NCBI GenBank assembly: GCA_947456625.1
Contig: CANGQJ010000002.1
Location: 1 to 64,000 of the forward strand
DNA: 64,000 nt
Direction: 5' to 3'
DNA from: Bacteroidota bacterium
Lineage (GTDB): Bacteria; Bacteroidota; Bacteroidia; Chitinophagales; Chitinophagaceae
Shown one piece after another: positions 34,647 through 42,827 of the stretch; positions within the stretch are counted from its first letter, which is position 1; each line of letters opens with the position of its first letter. The notes beneath the pieces were generated by a model. It did no database searches and had not been told where the DNA came from. It saw nothing but the letters and a program-made list of their open reading frames with translations. The position numbers and the translations under genes are program-made.

Positions 34647-35564
34647 ATGAAAAAAATATTCTCACTTAGTATATTTTGCCTTGCTTTATTTACTTATTCA
34701 TTTGCACAAACCGATTCTACAGCAAGTGAAGTGAAAGTGAAACCAAAACAAAAAATTACAAAAAATGTATTTAGCACTTCGAAGCTAATAAACATGCAAA
34801 CCACAGAAATGGGAAACAAAGGAGAACTTCAGTTTATGATCTCACACCATTTTAGTGAAATTTATAATAAAAATGCGGGGTCGCAAATTGGAGCTCAATT
34901 ATTTGGCATTAATTCTGGCGTAGCATATACTTATTTGTCATTTGACTATACACCAATTCGTTGGTTGAATTTAGGTGTAGCAGCAGCAGGAAGCTCTAAG
35001 TATGAGGGCTTTTCTAAAATTAAATTATTACGCCAACAAACAGGTGCAAAATTAATTCCTGTTTCAATTGCATTGTATTCATTGGTTAATGTAAATACTG
35101 CACCAGACAAAACAATTACTTTTGCAGGCGACCGTTATAATTATGTAAATCAGTTATTAATTTCCAGGAAATTTAATGATAAATTATCCTTACAATTAAT
35201 GCCAACCGTAGTTCACTTTAACAAAGTGCCATACGGCATAAATAACCAAAACGAGGTTTATTCTATTGGTTTTGGAGGCAAGTATAAAGTATCTGACTTA
35301 GTAAATATTGATATTGAATATTCAAGGCAGTTAAATATGTTTGAAAATGTATTAACTAGTACAGGAAATATCATGAATTACGAACCAGATTTGCTTTCAG
35401 TAGGCGTTGAATTAAATTCTGGAGGTCATCAATTTAGATTTTTTGTTGGAAACACCAGCTTTAGTTCAAATATTGATCAACTTTCTAGAAATAGTATGGG
35501 TATCGCCAACGGCAGCTTTGCTTTTGGATTTACAATTAACAGAAGTACTTTTTTGGGAAAATAA
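34647..35564 (+). CDS. DUF5777-family outer-membrane beta-barrel protein
   Basis: 305 residues with a signal peptide (ending YSFAQ, 21). Alternating amphipathic strands of about ten residues fill the mature chain. It opens with NVFSTSKLINMQTTEMGNKG and ends FAFGFTINRSTFLGK, with an aromatic strand end. This is the DUF5777 barrel family seen beside secreted cytochrome-like genes in Bacteroidota. It likely sits in the outer membrane. Its place as third gene after two cytochrome-like lipoproteins raises the idea of an electron conduit or an export partner, which is inference. Confidence 0.8.
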   Translation: MKKIFSLSIFCLALFTYSFAQTDSTASEVKVKPKQKITKNVFSTSKLINMQTTEMGNKGELQFMISHHFSEIYNKNAGSQIGAQLFGINSGVAYTYLSFDYTPIRWLNLGVAAAGSSKYEGFSKIKLLRQQTGAKLIPVSIALYSLVNVNTAPDKTITFAGDRYNYVNQLLISRKFNDKLSLQLMPTVVHFNKVPYGINNQNEVYSIGFGGKYKVSDLVNIDIEYSRQLNMFENVLTSTGNIMNYEPDLLSVGVELNSGGHQFRFFVGNTSFSSNIDQLSRNSMGIANGSFAFGFTINRSTFLGK

Positions 35565-35586
35565 AATAAGTGTCTAACCCGTCTTT

Positions 35587-35616
35587 AAAGCACCAGCATT
35601 TGTTGGTGCTTTTTTT
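35587..35616. terminator. Terminator after the barrel gene
   Basis: AAAGCACCA and TGGTGCTTT arms around GCATTTGT, followed by a T-run. It closes the plus-strand arm of the redox island. Confidence 0.85.
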
Positions 35617-35666
35617 ATTGTATAATTATGCGCAGTAATTTGTAATTTTATTGACAATCATTAAAA

Positions 35667-36149
35667 ATGAAAAAAACGTTTGAAGCTTTTGTTGCTAAAA
35701 TTAGTTCCCCTATTCAATTTGGATTTTTTCTAGCAACTAAATTGCCGGCCGCATTTTTTGTTGGCCTAAAATTAAAAAGTATTAATGAGGAAACTTGTGT
35801 AATCACTGTTAAGCATACCTGGTTTAGTAAAAATCCTTTTAATTCCATGTATTTTGCAGCGGAGGCCATGGCTGCAGAAATGAGTATTGGCTTATTGGCT
35901 TTTGGACATATTTTTAAGCAAGATAAAAAAGTAAGTATGCTGGTAATAAAAATGGAAGCTAATTATTATAAAAAAGCAACAGGAAAAATTTCATTTATTT
36001 GCAACCACGGTGCCTTAATTTACAACAGTATAAATGAGGCTATTGCTACTGGCCAAGGTAAAACAGTGACATGTAAGGCTATAGGTGAAAATGAAAAAGG
36101 AGAAATGGTAGCTGATTTTAATTTTACTTGGAGTTTTAAATCAAAATAA
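35667..36149 (+). CDS. DUF4442 hotdog-fold protein (possible thioesterase)
   Basis: 160 residues, cytoplasmic, no signal. The sequence follows the DUF4442 pattern: an N-terminal helix (PIQFGFFLATKLPAAFFVGL), TVKHTWFSKNPFNSMYFAA with the central hotdog helix EAMAAEMSIGLL, then long strands ending VADFNFTWSFK. The family is related to PaaI-type acyl-CoA thioesterases, but the usual catalytic Asp/Glu cannot be assigned confidently. It lies 14 bases before the M28 peptidase gene, probably on the same transcript. Confidence 0.85.
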   Translation: MKKTFEAFVAKISSPIQFGFFLATKLPAAFFVGLKLKSINEETCVITVKHTWFSKNPFNSMYFAAEAMAAEMSIGLLAFGHIFKQDKKVSMLVIKMEANYYKKATGKISFICNHGALIYNSINEAIATGQGKTVTCKAIGENEKGEMVADFNFTWSFKSK

Positions 36150-36163
36150 AAATAAATAATAAT

Positions 36164-37639
36164 ATGAAAAAGTATATCATAAGTACTTTCACTTTTTTTG
36201 TAAGCATTTTTGCAATAGCTCAAAAAAATAATCCTCCAGGTTTGGAGCTTATAAAAGAATCAGACTTAAAAAAAGATTTGTACGCGTTTGCCGATCCGCA
36301 TTTTAAAGGAAGATCTGCAGGCACATTGGATGAATTAAAAGCTTCTATGTGGCTAGTAGAAAAATACAGGGAAATAGGGCTTTTGCCTGCAGGCGATGAT
36401 GGCACTTATTTACAATTTTTTACCATGTGGCGCAATCAAATATCAGATAACGCTAACATTCGTATTAATGGAATAAAATTAAATCTGTGGAAGGATGTTA
36501 GTGTTGCACAAATGGCCAACAAAGAAATTAGCGAACAACCCATTGTGTATTTTTCAGATATTACTAAAATAGACACCAATAATATTGATGTAAAAAATAA
36601 AGTAGTTGCATTTATAGCAGCTGCTAATGGAATAAATTTAAATGTTTCTCTTCCAACATGGCGTTATAGCCGCAGTGTATTGTCAAAATACGGAATGCCG
36701 CTTATAAGAAAAGGAGCTGCTGCTATTATTATAATTGCCGATGATATAGCAGAAAAAGCATGGGAAGATGCCAATGAAAACTTTAAAAGAGGAACTTATG
36801 ACATTGAGGGTGGGCCTAATGCACAAGTAAATACAACTACCCCTGTCCTTTGGTTACATCAAAATGCAAAATCTTATTTTAGTAGTAATCAAACTAGTTT
36901 TTACGCAAATATCATTGTAGAAAAATATCCTTACCCTTCGGTAAATATTGTTGGAAAAATTAATGGAACAGATCCAAAATTAAAATCGGAATACCTATTG
37001 TACAGTGGACATCAGGACGCACATGGTATTCGTAATGCCATAAATAACGATTCTACTTTTTATGGCGCGGACGACAATGGTAGCGTAGACGTAGCCATGC
37101 TTGCTAATGCAAGAGCGTTTATAAAACATCCAGCAAAACGTTCTATTCTTTTTGTAATTCAAGGTGCTGAGGAAAGAGGATTATTAGGTTCAAGATATTA
37201 TGCTTCACACACTACTGTGCCAATTAATAAAATTGTAGCAGTATTAAATGGGGATATGATTGGAAGAAATCATATTGATAGTGCTGCTGTTCTTGGTACA
37301 CAGCCTCCGCATCGCAATTCATTGGACCTAGTTAAAATGGTGATGGATGCCAATAACGAAGGGCCTAAATTTAAATTAGATACCAGTTATGATAAAGTTA
37401 CACATGTAGAAGGATGGTATTTTAGAAGCGACCATGTACCTTATGCAAGACTTGGTATTCCAGCATTAATGTATACCTCACTTTTGCATGAGGACTATCA
37501 CACGCCATTAGATAATGCTCAAAATATTAATTACCCTAAACTTAAAAAAATGGCTGACTGGATGTACCGAACAGGATATAAAGTAGCCAATGCACCTGTA
37601 AGACCAGCTACTGACAAGGACTTTAAGTTAGAGCGATAA
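36164..37639 (+). CDS. Exported M28-family zinc aminopeptidase
   Basis: 491 residues with a signal peptide ending FAIAQ (20). A protease-associated insert occupies about 110-255. The catalytic domain has metal ligands in SGHQDAHG (His283, Asp285) and GADDNGS (Asp303/304), with the general base in GAEERGLLGS (Glu337/338). Further ligands are in NGDMIG (Asp364) and YHTPLD. The first motif has Gln where the family usually has Tyr (HyDH), but all ligands are kept. The expected role is removal of N-terminal amino acids from peptides in the periplasm or outside the cell. Confidence 0.92.
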   Translation: MKKYIISTFTFFVSIFAIAQKNNPPGLELIKESDLKKDLYAFADPHFKGRSAGTLDELKASMWLVEKYREIGLLPAGDDGTYLQFFTMWRNQISDNANIRINGIKLNLWKDVSVAQMANKEISEQPIVYFSDITKIDTNNIDVKNKVVAFIAAANGINLNVSLPTWRYSRSVLSKYGMPLIRKGAAAIIIIADDIAEKAWEDANENFKRGTYDIEGGPNAQVNTTTPVLWLHQNAKSYFSSNQTSFYANIIVEKYPYPSVNIVGKINGTDPKLKSEYLLYSGHQDAHGIRNAINNDSTFYGADDNGSVDVAMLANARAFIKHPAKRSILFVIQGAEERGLLGSRYYASHTTVPINKIVAVLNGDMIGRNHIDSAAVLGTQPPHRNSLDLVKMVMDANNEGPKFKLDTSYDKVTHVEGWYFRSDHVPYARLGIPALMYTSLLHEDYHTPLDNAQNINYPKLKKMADWMYRTGYKVANAPVRPATDKDFKLER

Positions 37640-37660
37640 AATTTATCGTAAAATTGTATA

Positions 37661-37694
37661 ATAAATAAGGGACCCAATTGGGTCCCTTATTTAT
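37661..37694. terminator. Perfect palindromic bidirectional terminator
   Basis: A 34-base exact palindrome centred on CCCAATTGGG, with GGGACCC/GGGTCCC arms extended by AAATAA/TTATTT. It sits between the convergent M28 peptidase and HmuY genes. Confidence 0.9.
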
Positions 37695-37716
37695 TTGGGG
37701 GAAAGAACCGTATCTA

Positions 37717-38361
37717 CTAAAACGTTTTTGATCCATTGGGTTGATAAGCAAATCTGAAAGTGTAATAACGTTGTTTATTTAATTTATCTGCGTCACTTGC
37801 CGAAGCAGGTAAGGTTACACCTCCTTTGTAGTAACTAATAATTTCAATTTTAGCATACTTACCTGAAGCTGTTTTAATAACCAATACTCTACCAGCTAAT
37901 GGAGTAATTAAATTATTTAATCCATCATAGGTATACCATCCTTTTCCACTACCAGTTGTAATTGCATAGGATGTAGGTGCGTTATCGGTTTTAAAAACCG
38001 AGTCGGTAGGGATTGTTTTTAAACCATCAAATAAACCAGTGTACACAAATGCGCCACCAAGTCCAGTTCCACTTGTACCTCCATTGGTTAAAATACGTGT
38101 TGCCATAAATGCAATATCCCATTTGGTACTTGCACTATCGGTATTTGGTACGATTGCATTTTTTTCTAAACTATAAAATGTGTACTTGCCATTTGTAATT
38201 GGAATACCTTGCGCGCTTAGTCCAACCACTGTATCGGCAGGAATGTCATTCACTGTAATTGCGGTAATCGGTAAAACTGTTGCGGTAGTGTCCTTTGAAC
38301 AGGCAACAACACTTGTTAAAATAACTACTAGTAACGTAAATGATTGTAATGCTTTTTTCAT
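37717..38361 (-). CDS. hmuY: HmuY-family haem-binding lipoprotein
   Basis: 214 residues. The signal peptide ends in a lipobox (SVVAC, Cys21). The mature domain shows SASTKWDIAFMATRI, GLGGAFVYTGLFDGL, GKGWYTYDGL and the closing YYTFRFAYQPNGSKTF, which together define HmuY. HmuY captures haem outside the cell, sometimes from host proteins, and delivers it to the receptor HmuR. The next gene upstream on the same strand (15-base gap) is a TonB-dependent receptor, as in Porphyromonas hmuYR but in the opposite order. Confidence 0.92.
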   Translation of the reverse strand: MKKALQSFTLLVVILTSVVACSKDTTATVLPITAITVNDIPADTVVGLSAQGIPITNGKYTFYSLEKNAIVPNTDSASTKWDIAFMATRILTNGGTSGTGLGGAFVYTGLFDGLKTIPTDSVFKTDNAPTSYAITTGSGKGWYTYDGLNNLITPLAGRVLVIKTASGKYAKIEIISYYKGGVTLPASASDADKLNKQRYYTFRFAYQPNGSKTF

Positions 38362-38376
38362 GCTTTTGATGTTATA

Positions 38377-40461
38377 TTATTTATTAAAAATTTGATATTT
38401 AATGGTGCCAAAAAAAGTTCTACCTGGCAGGTTTGGCAGGTTAGATGCGTCTATGTAATTGGTAATATTATCACATCCAACTTGTAAATAAATTCCATTT
38501 TTATACTCCTTCCCAAACGAAGTATGTAAGGATAAATAACCTTTTGCAAAATCATCGCCATTGTCAAACACTTCATTTCCGTTAGTGTTGTTTACTGCCC
38601 ACTTACTGCGGTATAAAATTCTGAAATTTGCAAAAAATCCGTTGCTGGTGTAATAATTTAATTTTAATTGTGCTTTATGCTTGCTATTATTGGGAAGTCC
38701 CACGTAATCACTTAAACTTAATAATTTACTATACCCATTGGCACCCCTTGTATAAACCTTACCAGACTTTATTTGATCTATTTGATCCTTATCACCTGTT
38801 TCTAAATATTGATAGCCTCCGCTAAGTAAAAGTTTTTTATTTAATTTTTGTTTTGCCTCTAATTCAAATCCCTGTGTATAAGCACGGCCAATATTTAAAT
38901 AACTAAAAATTTGAGCTCCTGTAATATATGCACCCACCTGTTGCACTTGAATTAAATTGCTAATGTCATTTCTAAATAATTGGAAACTATAAAAGCTATT
39001 TGCATTTGGTTCGTAATCCCATGAAAGGTGCACTCCTGTTGAATATTCAGGACTTAAAGCTTTTAATTTAAAATAACTATCATACAAAGCTCCAATTTGT
39101 CCTTTTTGACTTAATTGATTAATTACTTCCTGTGCTTGAGCGGTTCCAAAAACACTGTATCCACCAGCAGCAGCGTTGGTAAAGTCTAAATATATTTGTC
39201 TAAAGTCGGGCGCTTTAAATCCTTGCCCAATACTTAACTTAATTTTATTTTTAGTATTTACCTTATACAATGCCGAAAGTTTTGGGCTAAACGCCGATGC
39301 ATAGGATTCGTTTTTATCAAACCTAACACCACCAATTAAAATTAATTTATCTAATGGGGACCACTCTAGTTGCGTAAACCCATATTGTATTGCATTGTTT
39401 TTTCTAATTTTCTCGCTATCATATCTAGTACTTTTTACGCCTTCCCAAACCGCACCTGCACCAAATAAAACATTTACTTTTTTATTTACGTTCCAATCGG
39501 TTTGATTTTCTACTCTTTGGAATAAATGATTTAATAAATCATAATAAGGATCACCGGATACTGTTACTAAGTCCTGCTTTGAATTGTACTGTGTTAAGTA
39601 GCCTCTAAAACTTGTTTTTAAACTATTATTATACCTGTGATTTAAACTTATATTGTAATTTTGATCGGTATTATTTTCATTTCCACTTGATGTTATTGTA
39701 GTTCCTCCATTATTTACGGAAATGTCGTTTTTTATTTTCTCATCTGTTATTCTTACCCCAAAGGAAACATTGGTATTGTCGGTTAAATTTATCTTTAACT
39801 GTTGGTTAATTGTATATCGTGTAATTGGTGTGGTAACCCTACTTGAACTATTTGGACGTATGCTGTAACCATCGGTATTATAATAATTATAAAACCCTTG
39901 ATAAAAAACCAATTTTGTTGCAATGGCATTATTAATGCCCATGTCCATTGTTTGATAAGTGCCATATCTTAATGATGCTTGTAAAGGAATGCTTGTGCCT
40001 GCCTCGGTAATAATGTTTATAACGCCCGCCATGGCTTCGCTACCATACAAACTAGAGGAGGGCCCTTTTACAATTTCTATTTTCTTAATATTTCCAAGTG
40101 CAATTCTATTTAAGTCTAACACTCCTGCTGTTCTTCCAACTAGTGGCTCCCCATTTATTAATATAATAGTATAGTCGGGATTTAGGCCTTGTAATTGAAC
40201 ACCAGCACCAAAACCACTTGTCATGGTTAAACCAGGTTGCTCCTTTAAAATATCGGTTAATCGTAGGGATCCAGTTTGTTGTATTTGCTTTGCATTAATG
40301 ATGTTAACTGGAACGGTAACATTACTTAATTTTCGTTCCATTCTGTTTGCAGTAATTACAACACTGTCGCCCTGCATTTGTAATGTGTCGTTAACTAATT
40401 TTAACTGAGCTGGAACCAGCGCTGGTAAAAGAAAAAATATAGTAATAAATAATGCCTTCAT
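38377..40461 (-). CDS. TonB-dependent outer-membrane receptor, HmuR-like
   Basis: 694 residues with a signal peptide (ending ALVPAQ, 19). The plug domain (about 30-155) includes DSVVITANRMERKLSNVTVP as a TonB-box-like start, and then LTDILKEQPGLTM, ILINGEPLVGR and IEIVKGPSSSLYGSEAMAGV. The rest is a 22-strand barrel ending in GRTFFGTIKYQIF with a terminal aromatic pattern. Pairing with HmuY points to haem as ligand. Without the FRAP/NPDL haem motif confirmed by eye, I keep the substrate as inference from context. Confidence 0.9.
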   Translation of the reverse strand: MKALFITIFFLLPALVPAQLKLVNDTLQMQGDSVVITANRMERKLSNVTVPVNIINAKQIQQTGSLRLTDILKEQPGLTMTSGFGAGVQLQGLNPDYTIILINGEPLVGRTAGVLDLNRIALGNIKKIEIVKGPSSSLYGSEAMAGVINIITEAGTSIPLQASLRYGTYQTMDMGINNAIATKLVFYQGFYNYYNTDGYSIRPNSSSRVTTPITRYTINQQLKINLTDNTNVSFGVRITDEKIKNDISVNNGGTTITSSGNENNTDQNYNISLNHRYNNSLKTSFRGYLTQYNSKQDLVTVSGDPYYDLLNHLFQRVENQTDWNVNKKVNVLFGAGAVWEGVKSTRYDSEKIRKNNAIQYGFTQLEWSPLDKLILIGGVRFDKNESYASAFSPKLSALYKVNTKNKIKLSIGQGFKAPDFRQIYLDFTNAAAGGYSVFGTAQAQEVINQLSQKGQIGALYDSYFKLKALSPEYSTGVHLSWDYEPNANSFYSFQLFRNDISNLIQVQQVGAYITGAQIFSYLNIGRAYTQGFELEAKQKLNKKLLLSGGYQYLETGDKDQIDQIKSGKVYTRGANGYSKLLSLSDYVGLPNNSKHKAQLKLNYYTSNGFFANFRILYRSKWAVNNTNGNEVFDNGDDFAKGYLSLHTSFGKEYKNGIYLQVGCDNITNYIDASNLPNLPGRTFFGTIKYQIFNK

Positions 40462-40560
40462 TTTAATACAAAATTCAGTACAAATGAAGAAAAGCTTGCG
40501 TTTTGAAGGCTTTAATTAACTCAATGAGGTCATAATTTGACAGTTTTATGACAATTGAAA

Positions 40561-41973
40561 TTATTGTTTAATTTTTTCGATAATTCTTTGAATTGTGCTC
40601 AACTCAGAAGGGGTTATAAAATACTCATAAAAACGTTTGTCATCTAATTTTCTACTACTTCCTATAAGACTAATATTAGTTTGTGTAATAAATTCATATT
40701 TATCATTAATGGATTTGATCACGTCACTTCTTACCTTTTTTTGTAGTCCTACATTTTTATCTTTTAATCCTAAAACATGATTTATATGATGTATTTCTAA
40801 TGGCTCATTTTTTTTACTAGCGTTTAGTAACATTTTGATAAGCGCAATCTCGATTACTGTAAAGGCTTGTGTGATTGATTTGTTTCTTAAGATTTTTAAT
40901 TGTTCAATTTGTAATTTTCGTTTTACACTTCTGTTAAAAAACCAAATTGAAAATATAATCACCGATGTTATCACTATAACTCCTAATAATAAATAATAAA
41001 ACATGAGTTCCGATCCCCATATACTTGTTCTTAAAAGTTCAAAGTCATTTAGTTTTAATGGATAGGTTATAAATTCTTTTTTTCCAGACTGATAGCTATA
41101 AATTTGGTCTTTGTAAATAAACATATCTAAAATTTTTGCTCTTCTAATTAAGAACTGATTTAGATCTGCATTTTTAGATTTGTAAACTTTATTATGAACA
41201 TAGTCAAATAAGTAAGCGTCATCATTTACCAAATGAAGCAAGCCTTCACTGTAAGCTAAATATTCGCTAATGGTATTATCGTTTTTAACAATTTCAATTA
41301 CACTTTTTTCTAAGTTGCCCAGTTTTTCCCATTTGTTGGTTTTCAAATCCAGATAATAACTTGTGTAAATGGGAACCCCTGCTATGTTTTCGGGTCCAGC
41401 AATTCCGGCATTTACTATTTTTTGATATGGTAAATACAACCTGCCTTGTTTTTCTGAAAACCATAAATAATAGGTGGAGATCACTTCCTTATTTAATGGA
41501 ATAATATCCCATTCACTATCCTGGCTATTAAATTTTCTTAAGCAACCATTGGTTTTCCAAAATCCATAACCACCATAACTATATAGCTCGTTATTATAAA
41601 TGAAATTTTTACAATTAATATTATAGTTCAAATTAACAGTATGGTCTAGCCGTTTAAATTCACAACTATTTAAATCAAAACGCATTAGTTTATAAACAAT
41701 CCCAGTTTGCTCAATTAATACATAAATATTATTTCCATTTTTAATTAATAATTGAGCATTTGAAACCAGTATGGTATTATTTAAAGGAATAATTTTAGAC
41801 GCTTCCGACAGGTTAATACTGGTGTTTAAATCAACAAGTGAAATAATTTTGGCCAAAAAAGGCGTATTGGGTACTTTATATAAAGTGTCGGCACCCTGGC
41901 CAAATGATACAATACCTTTAAAGAGGCAGAGTAGTAATATTAAAAGCCTTATAGTTGATTTTTTACAACTCAT
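40561..41973 (-). CDS. Transmembrane beta-propeller protein with a cytoplasmic putative DNA-binding domain
   Basis: 470 residues. Signal peptide (to about 25); a beta-rich, kelch-like periplasmic part (about 30-315, with YSYGGYGFWKTNGCLRKFN); a single membrane helix (about 324-346); then a basic cytoplasmic tail. The tail has a helix, INHVLGLKDKNVGLQKKVRS and a closing KRFYEYFI. Helix density and the 'LGLKDKNVGLQKKVRSDVI' segment resemble a winged-helix domain found after propeller or TPR sensors in Bacteroidota. I infer a one-component membrane sensor. It lies upstream of the HmuR-like gene on the same strand, so it may control haem uptake. Confidence 0.65.
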   Translation of the reverse strand: MSCKKSTIRLLILLLCLFKGIVSFGQGADTLYKVPNTPFLAKIISLVDLNTSINLSEASKIIPLNNTILVSNAQLLIKNGNNIYVLIEQTGIVYKLMRFDLNSCEFKRLDHTVNLNYNINCKNFIYNNELYSYGGYGFWKTNGCLRKFNSQDSEWDIIPLNKEVISTYYLWFSEKQGRLYLPYQKIVNAGIAGPENIAGVPIYTSYYLDLKTNKWEKLGNLEKSVIEIVKNDNTISEYLAYSEGLLHLVNDDAYLFDYVHNKVYKSKNADLNQFLIRRAKILDMFIYKDQIYSYQSGKKEFITYPLKLNDFELLRTSIWGSELMFYYLLLGVIVITSVIIFSIWFFNRSVKRKLQIEQLKILRNKSITQAFTVIEIALIKMLLNASKKNEPLEIHHINHVLGLKDKNVGLQKKVRSDVIKSINDKYEFITQTNISLIGSSRKLDDKRFYEYFITPSELSTIQRIIEKIKQ

Positions 41974-42168
41974 TGAAAAACAATTAATTAATAGGAAAGT
42001 AACTTATATTTTTTTACTCATATTGTAATTAAAGGTAAGTAATAACTTATAATTTTAAAGGGGCCTAGTTTCACCCTAATTTGTTAACAATTTAGTAATA
42101 TAGGATTGGGGTTATTTGTAGGGAAAATGTGAATTTAGCCTCCACAATTAATCACAAAACACTTATTT

Positions 42169-42816
42169 ATGGACTTTAATTCTATCATGAAGATTTTCTT
42201 ACCTAAAGACAGGGTATTTTTTCAATTATTTGAGGATGTAGCGCAACATGTTTTCGAAATGGGAGAAAAACTTAAGGAAATGGTGAATGAGCCAGACGCA
42301 GATATTAGAGCAAATATTTTAGCGCAAATTGAAAACTTGGAACATAAAAATGACGATCTAACACATAATATTTTTACCGAATTAGGCAGAAATTTTATAA
42401 CTCCATTTGATAGAGAAGATATTCACTATTTAGCAACTTCTCTTGATGATATTGCTGATTATATTTATGCTTCAGCAAAGAAAATTAACTTTTATAAAGT
42501 AAATCCAAATGATACTGGTATTCACAAGCTAGCTGAACTTATTTTACAAGGAACTTCAGAAACCAAAAAAGCAGTTTTAGGTTTACGTAATATGAAAAAT
42601 ATTAAAGAAATGACTGAGGCTATGATAAAAGTGAATAGTATTGAAAATCAGGCCGATGATGTATTTGATATGAGTATTGAAAAATTATTTGAACAAGAAA
42701 ACGACTTTAAAGAAGTAATTAAGAAAAGAGAGATTTATCAAGTGTTAGAAATTGCAACTGATAAAATTGAAGACGTTTCAAACGTGATTGAATCAATTAT
42801 TATCAAGTACGCTTAA
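42169..42816 (+). CDS. DUF47 / PhoU-like phosphate-transport regulator
   Basis: 215 residues, all helical. Conserved features are LPKDRVFFQLFEDVAQHV, ENLEHKNDDLTHNIFTEL and FITPFDREDIHYLATSLDDI, the PhoU-like E/DxxxD pattern that binds metal clusters. DUF47 proteins are cytoplasmic partners of PiT transporters. The pit gene starts 11 bases downstream, the usual operon order. The expected role is modulation of phosphate uptake. Confidence 0.92.
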   Translation: MDFNSIMKIFLPKDRVFFQLFEDVAQHVFEMGEKLKEMVNEPDADIRANILAQIENLEHKNDDLTHNIFTELGRNFITPFDREDIHYLATSLDDIADYIYASAKKINFYKVNPNDTGIHKLAELILQGTSETKKAVLGLRNMKNIKEMTEAMIKVNSIENQADDVFDMSIEKLFEQENDFKEVIKKREIYQVLEIATDKIEDVSNVIESIIIKYA

Positions 42817-42827
42817 TATCTTATACG

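Noticed and set aside
37717..41973. Idea of a full Sus-type glycan locus
   Set aside because: No SusD-like gene is present and the receptor pairs with HmuY, so haem uptake fits better.
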